The notes under the pieces are model-generated. The model did not search any database and was not told the origin of the DNA. It saw only the letters and a list, made by a program, of their open reading frames with translations. This document shows positions 1 through 8,683 of a stretch of 64,000 nt of DNA, piece by piece. This DNA comes from Mannheimia cairinae. Lineage in GTDB: Bacteria > Pseudomonadota > Gammaproteobacteria > Enterobacterales > Pasteurellaceae. How positions within the stretch are numbered: position 1 is the stretch's first letter; every line of letters begins with the position of its first letter. Location: the NCBI RefSeq assembly GCF_028649535.1, contig NZ_JAQSJE010000011.1, positions 17,281-81,280 of the forward strand. The letters run 5' to 3'. A program made the position numbers and the translations under genes.

Positions 1-206
1 CTGTTGCGAATGCTCATCTAGAAAAGCACATTTTCTTTGGCGAGGCAATTTCAGTCGCCGATGTGTACCTTTACACAATGCTGAACTGGTGCCGTTTATT
101 GGGGCTAGATTTCTCGCATCTTGAACAACTTTCTGCCTTTATGCAACGTGTTGAGGCGGACAAAGGTGTGGATAACGTAAGAATGCAAGAAGGCTTAAAA
201 GGCTAA
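1..206 (+). CDS. Glutathione S-transferase family protein, C-terminal fragment
   Basis: The gene enters from the left edge, so only the last 67 codons are present, read from base 3 and ending in TAA at 204-206. The tail reads [19 protein letters not shown] and then an amphipathic helix region. It resembles the C-terminal all-helical domain of bacterial GstA-type glutathione S-transferases, where the ISVAD segment caps the helical core. The family conjugates glutathione to electrophiles in the cytoplasm. The catalytic thioredoxin-like half lies outside the window, so subclass and activity cannot be judged. A hairpin follows the stop codon. Confidence 0.75.
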   Translation, partial: VANAHLEKHIFFGEAISVADVYLYTMLNWCRLLGLDFSHLEQLSAFMQRVEADKGVDNVRMQEGLKG

Positions 207-226
207 AACGCAGTTTGCATTCATCT

Positions 227-259
227 CCCCTCTTTAGAAAAAGAGGGGAATTTATTTTT
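227..259 (+). terminator. Probable intrinsic terminator after the GST gene
   Basis: CCCCTCTTT (227-235) pairs with AAAGAGGGG (240-248) across a 4-base loop and is followed by a T-rich stretch. It sits between the GST stop and tldD. Similar CCCCTCTTT hairpins recur at 28754 and, in variant form, at 15302. Confidence 0.6.
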
Positions 260-269
260 AGGAACAACA

Positions 270-1715
270 ATGTTAAATAAAGTTTCAGAGAGCTTGCTTA
301 CACCAAGCGATATTGATTTATCACACTTAAACCAAGTGTTAGATCATTTCTCAGCTCGCAATATTGACTACGGCGATCTCTATTTCCAGCTCAGCCAAGA
401 TGAAAGCTGGAGCTTGGAAGACAGCATTATTAAAGAAGGCGGTTTTTACATTGACCGTGGTTTTGGTGTACGTGCGGTTTCAGGCGAAAAAACAGGTTTC
501 GCTTATGCTGATCAAATTACCCTAAACCAATTAGAACAATGTGCGATGGCAGCTCGCTCCATTAGCCAAACAAGCGGTCAATTATTGGTAAAAAATTTCA
601 AAAAAACGACCGCTTGCCCACGTTATGCCGCAATCAATCCGCTCGATACCATTAGCCGAGAGCAAAAAGTCGAGCTACTTCATTTAGTCGATAAAACCGC
701 TCGAGCGGAAGACCCTCGTGTTATTCAGGTCAATGCCAATTTATCCGCTGTTTATGAAGAGATGTTAGTTGCCGCAACAGACGGCACACTTGCTGCCGAT
801 ATCCGCCCGTTAGTGCGATTATCTGTTTCAGTTTTAGTGGAACAAAACGGCAAACGTGAACGAGGCTCAGCCGGTTCTGGCGGACGCTTTGGCTTAACTT
901 GGTTTTTAGAGCCGAATGAAAGCGGTTATCGTCGAGCAGAATACCTCGCCAAAGAAGCGGTTCGCCAAGCGGTAGTTAATCTGCACGCTGTTGCCGCCCC
1001 AGCCGGCACAATGCCGATTGTATTAGGTGCCGGTTGGCCGGGGATTTTACTACACGAAGCGGTCGGACACGGTTTAGAGGGCGATTTCAACCGAAAAGAA
1101 TCCTCTCTATTTACTGGCAAAATCGGCAAATTAGTTACCTCTCCGCTTTGTACTATTGTAGATGACGGCACGGTGGCTGATATGCGTGGCTCAATTACTG
1201 TGGATGATGAAGGTGTGCCTTCTCAACGCAATGTGTTAATCGAAAACGGAGTTTTAAAAGGCTACATTCAAGATAAACTCAACGCTCGTTTAATGGGAGT
1301 TGAACCGACAGGCAACGGCAGACGAGAATCTTACGCTCATTTACCTATGCCACGAATGACAAACACTTATCTAACCGAAGGCAATCACGAATTTGAGGAA
1401 ATGATTGAGTCGGTTGAGTACGGTTTATACGCTCCCCACTTTAGCGGTGGCCAGGTGGATATTACCTCGGGTAAATTTGTGTTCTCTACTGCGGAAGCTT
1501 ACCTGATTGAAAAAGGTAAAATCACCAAACCGGTAACAGGGGCTACCCTTATCGGCAGTGGTATTGATGCGATGCAACAAGTCTCAATGGTTGGTAAAAA
1601 AATGGAACTCGACCCTGGCATCGGCACTTGTGGCAAAGAAGGACAATCTGTGCCAGTTGGTGTAGGGCAACCAACAGTGAAATTAGATAAAATTACGGTT
1701 GGTGGTAGGGGGTAA
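270..1715 (+). CDS. tldD: Metalloprotease TldD
   Basis: 481 residues, full length for the TldD/PmbA family. With its partner TldE (PmbA) it forms a cytoplasmic zinc protease. In E. coli this protease processes microcin B17 precursor and degrades unfolded peptides and the CcdA antitoxin. The metal-binding HExxxH motif is visible as HEAVGH at residues 262-267. The C-terminal half carries the glycine-rich segments typical of the family. The ATG at 270 follows an AGGAAC ribosome site. No tldE lies in the window, which is usual because the two genes are unlinked. The coding sequence contains a pair of inverted uptake sequences (571-616) translated as part of the protein. Confidence 0.95.
   Translation: MLNKVSESLLTPSDIDLSHLNQVLDHFSARNIDYGDLYFQLSQDESWSLEDSIIKEGGFYIDRGFGVRAVSGEKTGFAYADQITLNQLEQCAMAARSISQTSGQLLVKNFKKTTACPRYAAINPLDTISREQKVELLHLVDKTARAEDPRVIQVNANLSAVYEEMLVAATDGTLAADIRPLVRLSVSVLVEQNGKRERGSAGSGGRFGLTWFLEPNESGYRRAEYLAKEAVRQAVVNLHAVAAPAGTMPIVLGAGWPGILLHEAVGHGLEGDFNRKESSLFTGKIGKLVTSPLCTIVDDGTVADMRGSITVDDEGVPSQRNVLIENGVLKGYIQDKLNARLMGVEPTGNGRRESYAHLPMPRMTNTYLTEGNHEFEEMIESVEYGLYAPHFSGGQVDITSGKFVFSTAEAYLIEKGKITKPVTGATLIGSGIDAMQQVSMVGKKMELDPGIGTCGKEGQSVPVGVGQPTVKLDKITVGGRG
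571..616. repeat. Inverted pair of DNA-uptake sequences inside tldD
   Basis: CAAGCGGTC at 571-579 and its reverse complement GACCGCTTG at 608-616 form a dyad inside tldD, codons about 101-116. The spacer has the AT-rich tail usual next to this uptake signal. Most such dyads lie between genes, where they double as terminators, so one inside an open frame is less usual. Confidence 0.75.
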
Positions 1716-1758
1716 AAGAGAAAATAATGTGAGTTTGCTCGAAAAGTATAGATATTGT

Positions 1759-1813
1759 CCTTGCACGCTAGAGCGTACAAGGTTAAGTATAAGTCAGTCC
1801 CTTTGGGACTGAT
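1759..1813 (-). repeat. REP-like two-hairpin unit A (inverted)
   Basis: Two hairpins joined by a conserved linker: an imperfect CCTTGCACGC/GCGTACAAGG stem, the linker GGTTAAGTATAAGT, then CAGTCCC-TTT-GGGACTG. Its reverse complement has the same order as units B and C on the other side of the transposase gene. It ends 17 bases before the transposase start codon. Confidence 0.8.
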
Positions 1814-1829
1814 GATACAAGGAGAGAGA

Positions 1830-2291
1830 ATGAGCTATACGAGAGCTATTTATCATATTATTTTTCGGACAAAATCGGGGATACCTGCAATCACAGAAGA
1901 ATACGAGACTATTTTATATAGCTTTATTTGGAAGTTTATTACGCAAAGAAAATCTGTGCTTTATCGTATAAACGGTATGCCCGATCATATCCATTTATTA
2001 GTCGATCTTCACCCTAAAATTGCCGTTGCCGATTTTGTTCAGCAGTTAAAAAATGCCACGCATCTTTTGTTAGAAAGGCATAAAGCAGAATTTCCGCTTT
2101 TTTCTGCTTGGGCTGTTGGTTATTGTGCTTTAACCTATAGCGAAAGAGATAAACCACAAATTCTTAATTACATCAAAAACCAAAAGAAACATCATCAACA
2201 AAAATACAAAACCTTCTCGGACGAAATAAAATTCTTAATGTCCGAAAATGGCATAGCCATTGATGAACAATTCTTTGAACGAAATATTTAA
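1830..2291 (+). CDS. Y1 (HUH) transposase, IS200/RAYT-like
   Basis: 153 residues from the ATG at 1830, which follows GGAGAGAG. An upstream in-frame codon at 1755 is rejected because it would run through repeat A. The HUH metal-binding motif is visible as HIH at residues 53-55 (in PDHIHLLVD). The catalytic tyrosine lies in YIKNQ at 114-117+, as in the IS200/IS605 TnpA family. Such enzymes cut and rejoin single-stranded DNA at hairpins. The gene is a single frame with no TnpB/IscB partner. It is flanked by inverted copies of a two-hairpin repeat, with further copies at 59.9 kb, which points to a REP-associated tyrosine transposase (RAYT) more than a self-mobile IS200 element. The RAYT assignment is inference from context; the Y1 family assignment is firm. 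Confidence 0.88.
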   Translation: MSYTRAIYHIIFRTKSGIPAITEEYETILYSFIWKFITQRKSVLYRINGMPDHIHLLVDLHPKIAVADFVQQLKNATHLLLERHKAEFPLFSAWAVGYCALTYSERDKPQILNYIKNQKKHHQQKYKTFSDEIKFLMSENGIAIDEQFFERNI

Positions 2292-2344
2292 CAGTCCCAA
2301 AGGGACTGACTCATACTTAACCCAGTACGGCTCTGCCGTGCTGA
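2292..2344 (+). repeat. REP-like two-hairpin unit B
   Basis: CAGTCCC-AAA-GGGACTG, the linker ACTCATACTTAACC, then CAGTACGGC-TCT-GCCGTGCTG. It starts on the base after the transposase stop codon and is opposite in orientation to unit A. Confidence 0.85.
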
Positions 2345-2382
2345 GAAAAAATAGACAATACATTTTTCAACAAAATACTAAA

Positions 2383-2438
2383 CAGCCCCAAAGGGACTGA
2401 CTTATGCTTAACCCAGTATGGCTTTGCCGTGCTGGGTT
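2383..2438 (+). repeat. REP-like two-hairpin unit C
   Basis: CAGCCCC-AAA-GGGACTG, the linker ACTTATGCTTAACC, then CAGTATGGC-TTT-GCCGTGCTG, with the outer bases AACC/GGTT extending the second stem. It is a direct repeat of unit B, 38 bases downstream, and ends 23 bases before prmA. Confidence 0.85.
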
Positions 2439-2461
2439 CCAAAATAAAAGGAAAAAACACT

Positions 2462-3346
2462 ATGGCTTGGATTCAAATCCGTTTAAACAGCACAAATCAG
2501 CAGGCTGAACAGATCAGCGACTTTTTAGAAGAAATTGGGGCGGTGTCCGTTACCTTTATGGATAGCCAAGATACGCCGATTTTTGAGCCTCTTCCTGGGG
2601 AAACTCGCCTGTGGGGAAATACCGATGTAGTTGGTTTATTTGATGCTGAAACCGATATGAAAATGATCGTAGAGGCTCTTATTACCAGCACATTAGTAGC
2701 TCCTGATTTTGCTCATAAAATCGAGCAAATTGAAGATAAAGATTGGGAACGTGAATGGATGGATAACTTCCACCCAATGCAGTTTGGTAAACGTTTGTGG
2801 ATCTGCCCAAGTTGGCGTGAAGTACCAGACCCAAATGCAGTAAATGTAATGCTTGACCCCGGTTTAGCATTCGGTACAGGCACACACCCAACCACCGCAC
2901 TCTGCTTGCAATGGCTAGACGGTTTAGATCTAGAAGGCAAAACCGTAATCGATTTTGGTTGTGGTTCGGGCATTCTTGCTATCGCCGCACTGAAATTAGG
3001 GGCAAAAGAAGCGATTGGTATTGATATTGACCCTCAAGCTATTCTAGCTAGCCAAAATAATGCGGAAGCTAATGGTGTTGCTGATCGTTTAAAACTCTTT
3101 TTAGCCAAAGATCAACCGCAAAATTTAACCGCTGATGTCGTAGTGGCAAATATCTTAGCCGGCCCATTAAAAGAGTTGGCTCCAAATATTATGACCTTAG
3201 TAAAAACCAACGGGGATTTAGGATTATCCGGTATTCTAACCACACAAGCGGAATCCGTATGTGAGGCTTATGCTACACAGTTTGAGCTAGACCCTGTGGC
3301 TGAAAATGATGAATGGTGTCGCATTACTGGGGTAAAAAAATTCTAG
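2462..3346 (+). CDS. prmA: Ribosomal protein L11 methyltransferase
   Basis: 294 residues from the ATG at 2462, preceded by AAGGAAAAAACACT; this matches the usual family length of about 293. The 11-residue extension from an upstream start would run through repeat C and is rejected. PrmA trimethylates lysines and the N-terminus of ribosomal protein L11 with S-adenosylmethionine. The N-terminal substrate domain begins [16 protein letters not shown]. The Rossmann methyltransferase core shows [20 protein letters not shown] (motif I, the AdoMet site), and the preceding [13 protein letters not shown] segment is characteristic of PrmA. In many gamma-proteobacteria prmA follows panF; here panF is 53 kb away. 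A hairpin terminator follows. Confidence 0.96.
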   Translation: MAWIQIRLNSTNQQAEQISDFLEEIGAVSVTFMDSQDTPIFEPLPGETRLWGNTDVVGLFDAETDMKMIVEALITSTLVAPDFAHKIEQIEDKDWEREWMDNFHPMQFGKRLWICPSWREVPDPNAVNVMLDPGLAFGTGTHPTTALCLQWLDGLDLEGKTVIDFGCGSGILAIAALKLGAKEAIGIDIDPQAILASQNNAEANGVADRLKLFLAKDQPQNLTADVVVANILAGPLKELAPNIMTLVKTNGDLGLSGILTTQAESVCEAYATQFELDPVAENDEWCRITGVKKF

Positions 3347-3363
3347 TTACAGGTAGGAAGCCT

Positions 3364-3399
3364 AAATAGGCAAATGAATCTATCATTTGCCTATTTTTT
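3364..3399. terminator. Bidirectional terminator between prmA and glpQ
   Basis: AAATAGGCAAATGA (3364-3377) pairs perfectly with TCATTTGCCTATTT (3383-3396) over a 5-base loop. Flanking A and T runs allow it to serve both converging genes. Confidence 0.85.
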
Positions 3400-3424
3400 C
3401 AAGTAATTTAGAGTAGTTATTGCA

Positions 3425-4498
3425 TTACTTTGGGTGCTTTAAAAATTCTACCGCCGTATCAGGAAAATCAGTAAACACACCTGTGGCTCCTGCTTTATTT
3501 AATAAAGCATCGTACATTTGATTTACATCATCAAAGAATGGAGCTAAAGCATCTTTACGTACGGTGTAAGGATGAATTTCCATTTTGTATTTAGATAACT
3601 CTTGTACTAACGGAGTATATTTAATATCGCCTGTTTTTGAGTTTTTATCATCAATTAGCATATACCAACCAGGGCCAACACCATCAGCATATTTAGCAAC
3701 TTCTGCCATAGCTCCTTCTTTAAACATCCAATCATAGCTATAATTTATCCATTTACCAGAACTATCTTTTTCTTCTGTTTCATTCCAATCTGTATAAGCT
3801 ATCAACTGGACTAATTTCACATCCATTTCTAATTTTGGCAGTAATTCTGTTTTAATTCGTTTTAGCTCATTAAAGTCAAAGGTTTGTAAATAAACTCGAT
3901 CTGTTTTTTTATCATAACCATATTTCTTCAATACTTTTAATGTTTCTAACGCAATATCTTTGCCTTCTTTATGGTGTAACCAAGGAGCTTTAATTTCAGG
4001 GTAAATCCCAATTTTCTTACCCGTTGATTTTTCTAACCCTTGAATAAACTCAATCTCTTCTTCAAAAGTATGAATTTTAAATGACGATTGCCATAATGGG
4101 AAACGATTTGGATACACTTGAACTTGTTTACCATCTTCTATTTTGAAATTTTCTGTCATTTCAAGTGTGCGGATTTCTGCTAAAGTAAAATCAGCAACAT
4201 AGTAACGACCATCTTCACGCTTACGCTCAGGAAATTTCTTTGCAACATCAGTTAATCCATCTAAAAAATGGTCGTGAATAACAATTAAGCGGTTATCTTT
4301 AGTCATTGCAAGATCTTGCTCTAAATAATCCGCTTGTTGCCCAAAAGCTAATGCCTTTGATTCAAGAGTATGCTCAGGTAAGTACCCGCTTGCACCTCGA
4401 TGAGCAATAACTAACTTATCTGATTGTTGAGCATAAGCACTGATTGCTACAGCAGATAATGCTAAGGCAGCGATAAGATTTTTAACTTTAAACTTCAT
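3425..4498 (-). CDS. glpQ: Periplasmic glycerophosphodiester phosphodiesterase
   Basis: 357 residues from the ATG at 4498. An adjacent ATG at 4501 is possible, but AAGGAG is spaced better (6 bases) for 4498. GlpQ hydrolyses glycerophosphodiesters to glycerol-3-phosphate and an alcohol. A signal peptide (residues 1-23, ending AYA) precedes the mature protein. The catalytic HRGASG motif starts at His33, and LIVIHDHFLDG continues the GDPD metal/active site. No lipobox cysteine is seen, so unlike H. influenzae protein D (a GlpQ homologue) this form looks like a soluble periplasmic enzyme. It lies downstream of glpT on the same strand, but a terminator-like hairpin separates them. Confidence 0.94.
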   Translation of the reverse strand: MKFKVKNLIAALALSAVAISAYAQQSDKLVIAHRGASGYLPEHTLESKALAFGQQADYLEQDLAMTKDNRLIVIHDHFLDGLTDVAKKFPERKREDGRYYVADFTLAEIRTLEMTENFKIEDGKQVQVYPNRFPLWQSSFKIHTFEEEIEFIQGLEKSTGKKIGIYPEIKAPWLHHKEGKDIALETLKVLKKYGYDKKTDRVYLQTFDFNELKRIKTELLPKLEMDVKLVQLIAYTDWNETEEKDSSGKWINYSYDWMFKEGAMAEVAKYADGVGPGWYMLIDDKNSKTGDIKYTPLVQELSKYKMEIHPYTVRKDALAPFFDDVNQMYDALLNKAGATGVFTDFPDTAVEFLKHPK

Positions 4499-4524
4499 CA
4501 TAGTCTCCTTTTAGTATGTATAAA

Positions 4525-4551
4525 AAAGGAAGAACAAAATGCTCTTCCTTT
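4525..4551 (-). terminator. Terminator-like hairpin between glpT and glpQ
   Basis: AAAGGAAGA (4525-4533) pairs with TCTTCCTTT (4543-4551). Read on the minus strand it is followed by a T run, so it could end or attenuate glpT transcription before glpQ. Confidence 0.65.
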
Positions 4552-4564
4552 AACAAACAATGAA

Positions 4565-6010
4565 TTAGTTACCGTAGGTATCACCTATTTTAGCTTTATG
4601 TTTAGCTTCTTCAATCATTACGATGAAGGTTAAGATAACGGCTAATACACCACCACCGATCATTACATAGAAGCCACCATCCCAGCCAAATGTATCTGCT
4701 GCCCAACCAACAACTGCTGATGCTGCAACTGTACCACCAAGATAGCCAAATAAGCCTGTGAAACCTGCTGCTGTACCTGCTGCTTTTTTCGGTGCGAGCT
4801 CAAGAGCGTGTAAACCGATTAACATTACAGGACCATAAATTAAGAAGCCGATAGTCGTCATCCAAATAAAGTCCATTAACTGATATGGGTTTTCATACCA
4901 AGCGTGACCTTCATATAACGCAACTTCAGATTCTGGTGTTGCCGGATTTAACCATAATGCTACAACTGCCGCAGTAGTTAAAATCATAAAGATGAAACCC
5001 GTTAAACCACGTTTACCTTTAAATAATTTATCTGATACCCAACCACAAAGTAATGTGCCAGGAATAGCAGCAAGTTCATAGATTGTATATGCCCACGCAG
5101 TTCCTTTAATATTGAAATGTTTTACTTCACCTAAATAAACTGGAGACCATTTTAATACGCCATAGCGAATTAAATATACGAATACGTTAGCAATAGCGAT
5201 ATACCATAATAATTTATTTTTTAACACATAAGTCACAAAGATCTCTTTCGTGCTTAAATCGTGTTCATATGTTTTTTCATTATAATCATCTGGGTAATCA
5301 TTACGCCATTTTTCAACAGGCGGTAAACCACAAGATTGTGGTGTATCTTTCATTACTAAGTAGATAGGAATTGCAGCCACCATCGCAGCGATACCAGGGA
5401 AATATAATGCTTGTTGCCAAATATCTTTTGCGTGAGCTTCCACTCCAAATTCACTAAAGTAAAGTGCACTTGCAAGAAGAACCATCGCACCTGGCACCAT
5501 ACCACCTAAGTTATGTGCAGTATTCCAAATAGAAACGATAGTACCACGCTCAGATTTTGACCACCAGTGTACCATTGTTCTACCGCAAGGAGGCCATCCC
5601 ATACCTTGGAACCAACCATTTAGGAAGATCATTACCCACATTACTAAAATGCTCGATGTCGCCCACGGCATTAATCCCATTAAGGTCATACATAAACCAG
5701 AAAGCAATAAACCAAATGGTAAGAATACTTTCGGATTGGAGCGGTCTGACATACCAGCCATTACAAACTTAGATAATCCATAAGCAAGACCAGCAGCTGT
5801 ACCAATTACACCAAGATCAGTTTTCGTGTACATTCCAGCTTCAATCAAACCTTTTTGTGCTAAATCGAAGTTAGCACGTACAAAATAATAAGCGGCATAG
5901 CCGAAGAAAATCCCAGCAAATACTTGCCAACGTAAGAATTTATATCTTGCATCAACTTTGTCCGCTGGTAGCTCTGCAATATGCGGAGCGGGTTTAAATG
6001 GACCAAACAT
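4565..6010 (-). CDS. glpT: Glycerol-3-phosphate:phosphate antiporter
   Basis: 481 residues from the ATG at 6010. The TTG four codons upstream overlaps the GGAG ribosome site and is rejected. This inner-membrane major facilitator protein exchanges cytoplasmic phosphate for external glycerol-3-phosphate. It shows the twelve hydrophobic segments expected, a [17 protein letters not shown] first-helix region, and the organophosphate antiporter block [20 protein letters not shown]. The charged central loop (about 220-255) and the C-terminal IGDTYGN tail are visible. It is divergent from glpD and upstream of glpQ, giving a coherent set in which diesters are cleaved in the periplasm, G3P is imported, then oxidised. 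Confidence 0.95.
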   Translation of the reverse strand: MFGPFKPAPHIAELPADKVDARYKFLRWQVFAGIFFGYAAYYFVRANFDLAQKGLIEAGMYTKTDLGVIGTAAGLAYGLSKFVMAGMSDRSNPKVFLPFGLLLSGLCMTLMGLMPWATSSILVMWVMIFLNGWFQGMGWPPCGRTMVHWWSKSERGTIVSIWNTAHNLGGMVPGAMVLLASALYFSEFGVEAHAKDIWQQALYFPGIAAMVAAIPIYLVMKDTPQSCGLPPVEKWRNDYPDDYNEKTYEHDLSTKEIFVTYVLKNKLLWYIAIANVFVYLIRYGVLKWSPVYLGEVKHFNIKGTAWAYTIYELAAIPGTLLCGWVSDKLFKGKRGLTGFIFMILTTAAVVALWLNPATPESEVALYEGHAWYENPYQLMDFIWMTTIGFLIYGPVMLIGLHALELAPKKAAGTAAGFTGLFGYLGGTVAASAVVGWAADTFGWDGGFYVMIGGGVLAVILTFIVMIEEAKHKAKIGDTYGN

Positions 6011-6369
6011 AATATTCTCCAATATAACTTAGTAAAAACCCCAGAATAATTTCCCAGTTAGGGGAGGTAATAATAAAATAAAATTAAAAACTGCAAAGTA
6101 TTTTTTTATAAAAATGTGATTCATTTCACAAAACATTTACTTAAAAGCACAAAAAACTAGCGAAAAAGAAAGAAAGCTACAGAAACCCCTCAACTTAGAA
6201 TTAATCCCAAAACCTTTTAGTTACAAATAAAATAATTATAAAATAATATGTTATTAAAATTTTGTGACATAACTCTAATTTTTAAACAATTTTCTTTGAA
6301 GGATTTTAATTTTCGTTTATGCTAACAAAACTCAATAAAAACTCTAATTCGAGCAAAAAGGAGAAAGAG
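6011..6369. promoter_or_regulatory. Divergent control region between glpT and glpD
   Basis: About 360 AT-rich bases with no open frame of note. It must hold the promoters for glpT (minus) and glpD (plus). The one clear protein site is the CRP box at 6115-6130. A half-site TTGTGACA near 6261 lacks a partner arm. I could not identify GlpR operators with confidence. Confidence 0.6.
6115..6130. promoter_or_regulatory. CRP-cAMP binding site
   Basis: TGTGATTCATTTCACA matches the TGTGA-N6-TCACA consensus in all ten core positions. It is 105 bases before the glpT start and 240 before glpD, as expected for catabolite control of glycerol-3-phosphate genes. Confidence 0.85.
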
Positions 6370-7962
6370 ATGCAAAGAAATGAACAACTCGCTCAGCTAC
6401 AACAAACTTCAAAATGGGATTTTATTATCATTGGTGGAGGTGCAAGTGGCTTAGGAATTGCAGTAGATGCAGCCTCTCGTGGATATAAAACATTATTATT
6501 AGAAAGTCACGATTTTGCCAAAGGAACATCAAGCCGTAGTACAAAATTAGTACACGGCGGTGTTCGTTATTTAGCAAATGGTGATGTAGCCTTAGTGAGA
6601 GAAGCATTACGTGAGCGAGGACGCTTAGCAAAAAATGCAGCACATTTATTTAAAAATCAAAGCTTTATTATTCCAAACTATAAATTTAAAGACTGTGTAA
6701 TGTACCGTGTAGGTTTAGGTTTATATGATCTACTTTCTGGCAATTTAAGTTTAGGGAGAACAGAAAACATTAGTAAATCTGAGGCTAAAAAACGCCTACC
6801 TACCTTAAAGGATACGGGTTTACGCACTGGAACAGTATATCAAGATGGGCAATTTGATGATGCTCGCCTAGCTATTAATATGGCCCAAACCGTTGTAGAA
6901 CACGGCGGTGTAGTAATTAATCACGCAAAAGTAACCGCTTTACATAAAACCGAAGCCGGTAAAATTGATGGTGTAACATTCTTTGATGAACTTAACCAGC
7001 AAGAACACCTTGTATTTGGCACTGCAATCATTAATGCTACCGGTGTATTTATGAATGATATTTTAAGTATGGATCACGGTAGTCAGAAAAAATTTGTAGT
7101 GCCAAGCCAAGGCATTCACTTAGTATTAGATCAATCGTTCTTACCAAGCAATGATGCCTTAATGATTCCGAAAACGTCAGATGGACGAGTCCTTTTTGCA
7201 GTACCTTGGCATAATGTTTTAGTGGTAGGAACAACAGATACATTAATTGAAAACCCATCTTACGAGCCAATTCCACTAGAACAAGAAATTAACTTTATTT
7301 TAGATACAGCTGCACAATATCTAACCCAAAAACCGACTCGTGATGATGTTAAAGCTGTATTTGCAGGGCAACGCCCATTAGCTGCACCGGAAAAAGAGGG
7401 GCAAAGTACAAAAGAAGTATCTCGTAGCCATAAGGTATTAACCGATGCAACAAGCGGTTTAATTACGATCACAGGAGGCAAATGGACAACTTATCGCCAA
7501 ATGGCTGAAGATACCGTAGAAGAAGCGTTAAAATTACATTCAGAACTTGATAAAAAAGCTTGTATCACAGTGAACTTACCTATTCACGGCAATATTCCTG
7601 CAGAAAAAGTGAATTTACAAGATCATCTTTATGTATATGGCTCAGATATTCCAAAATTACAGGAATTAATGACAAGCCACCCAGAATATGCAGAAAAACT
7701 TCATCCAAGACTGGAACATACCGTTGCGGAGGTTATTTGGGCCGTTCGTCACGAAATGGCACAAACGGTAGAAGATGTATTAGCTCGTCGTGTTAGATTA
7801 TTATTCTTAGATGCAAGAGCCGCTATTGATAGTGCAACCAAAGTTGCCGCAATTATGGCACAAGAACTTAATAAAGATGAGGTATGGCAACAACAGCAAG
7901 TTGCACAATTCCTTGAGGTTGCAAAACACTATCTATTAGTTGATTACCAACCTCAACCATAG
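6370..7962 (+). CDS. glpD: FAD-dependent glycerol-3-phosphate dehydrogenase (GlpD type)
   Basis: 530 residues from the ATG at 6370, six bases after AAGGAG. An ATG at 6319 would add 17 low-complexity residues and has no ribosome site. The enzyme oxidises sn-glycerol-3-phosphate to dihydroxyacetone phosphate at the membrane and passes electrons to quinone. The FAD Rossmann motif is DFIIIGGGASGLGIAVDAAS near the N-terminus, followed by SSRSTKLVHGGVRYL. The ITGGKWTTYR segment near residue 365 is family-typical. The C-terminal cysteine cluster of anaerobic GlpA is absent and no glpB or glpC follows, so this is a stand-alone GlpD/GlpO-type enzyme. It diverges from glpT across a CRP site. Confidence 0.92.
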   Translation: MQRNEQLAQLQQTSKWDFIIIGGGASGLGIAVDAASRGYKTLLLESHDFAKGTSSRSTKLVHGGVRYLANGDVALVREALRERGRLAKNAAHLFKNQSFIIPNYKFKDCVMYRVGLGLYDLLSGNLSLGRTENISKSEAKKRLPTLKDTGLRTGTVYQDGQFDDARLAINMAQTVVEHGGVVINHAKVTALHKTEAGKIDGVTFFDELNQQEHLVFGTAIINATGVFMNDILSMDHGSQKKFVVPSQGIHLVLDQSFLPSNDALMIPKTSDGRVLFAVPWHNVLVVGTTDTLIENPSYEPIPLEQEINFILDTAAQYLTQKPTRDDVKAVFAGQRPLAAPEKEGQSTKEVSRSHKVLTDATSGLITITGGKWTTYRQMAEDTVEEALKLHSELDKKACITVNLPIHGNIPAEKVNLQDHLYVYGSDIPKLQELMTSHPEYAEKLHPRLEHTVAEVIWAVRHEMAQTVEDVLARRVRLLFLDARAAIDSATKVAAIMAQELNKDEVWQQQQVAQFLEVAKHYLLVDYQPQP

Positions 7963-7978
7963 TTTTATTCTAAATGAT

Positions 7979-8008
7979 AGGGCATATTGATTTTTGATAT
8001 GCCCTTTT
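7979..8008. terminator. Bidirectional terminator after glpD
   Basis: AGGGCATAT (7979-7987) pairs with ATATGCCCT (7997-8005), then TTT. It serves glpD and the converging ABC permease gene. Confidence 0.8.
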
Positions 8009-8014
8009 CTAATA

Positions 8015-8683
8015 TTAACTTTCCCATTTATGTTCTAATCGATTTGCCCAGAGTGAAAGCGGGTAACAAATCATAAAATAAAGCACAAAGATTAATCCAT
8101 ATACAAAAAAAGATGCACTTGGGTTGGTAAGCAATGAGTTTTCAATAATCTGTTGCCCAACTTTTACTACCTCAATCACACCAATTAAGGCAGCAAGCGA
8201 GCTGGTTTTAATCATTCGGGTAAATAAGTTAATCGTGCTTGGCAACACTCGACGAGTGCCTTGTGGTAATTCAATATAACGGAAAATTTGCCAGCGATTT
8301 AGCCCGATTGCTTTTGCTGATTCAACTTGATGCTTTTCAATAGAGGCGAGTGCTCCACGTACCAAATCGCCCATTTCTGCGGTTCCCCATAATGTAAAGA
8401 CCCAAATGCACACCCAAAGTCCACTAATATGAATGTTAAACCACGTGGATAAACCGAAATAGAGCATAAATAACCAAACCAAAATAGGTACAATGCGGAT
8501 TGTTTCTAAATAGAAACGAGATAAAGCACGCACAACTACATTATTGGAACGCATAATTAAACCAAAGAGCGTGCCAAAAATCAGCGAAAACCCAACAGAA
8601 ATAAATGAAATTTTAGCCGTAAGCCACAATCCTTGAACTAAGCGAGCAGCATTCTGCCCTTCCCATAACCAATCAAATCCCAT
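8015..8683 (-). CDS. Polar amino-acid ABC transporter permease (second of pair)
   Basis: 222 residues, the normal length for a HisM/GlnP-type inner-membrane permease. Hydrophobic segments alternate with the EAA loop, seen here as VESAKAIGLNRWQIFRYIELPQ at about 115-136 (the ATPase contact). It overlaps the upstream permease gene by 11 bases, so the two are translationally coupled and likely form a heterodimer. No periplasmic binding protein or ATPase gene is adjacent; these would have to come from elsewhere in the genome. The family imports polar amino acids, glutamine, arginine or cystine, but the substrate cannot be read from the permease. Confidence 0.88.
   Translation of the reverse strand: MGFDWLWEGQNAARLVQGLWLTAKISFISVGFSLIFGTLFGLIMRSNNVVVRALSRFYLETIRIVPILVWLFMLYFGLSTWFNIHISGLWVCIWVFTLWGTAEMGDLVRGALASIEKHQVESAKAIGLNRWQIFRYIELPQGTRRVLPSTINLFTRMIKTSSLAALIGVIEVVKVGQQIIENSLLTNPSASFFVYGLIFVLYFMICYPLSLWANRLEHKWES

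Noticed and set aside
1755-1829. Longer start for the transposase
   Set aside because: The extra 25 codons read through hairpin repeat A and lack family similarity; GGAGAGAG sits correctly before the ATG at 1830.
6259-6274. Second CRP site before glpD
   Set aside because: Only the TGTGA half is present (TTGTGACATAAC); the other arm is missing.
6370-7962. Assignment as the anaerobic GlpA subunit
   Set aside because: The C-terminal cysteine-rich domain of GlpA is absent and no glpB or glpC follows.
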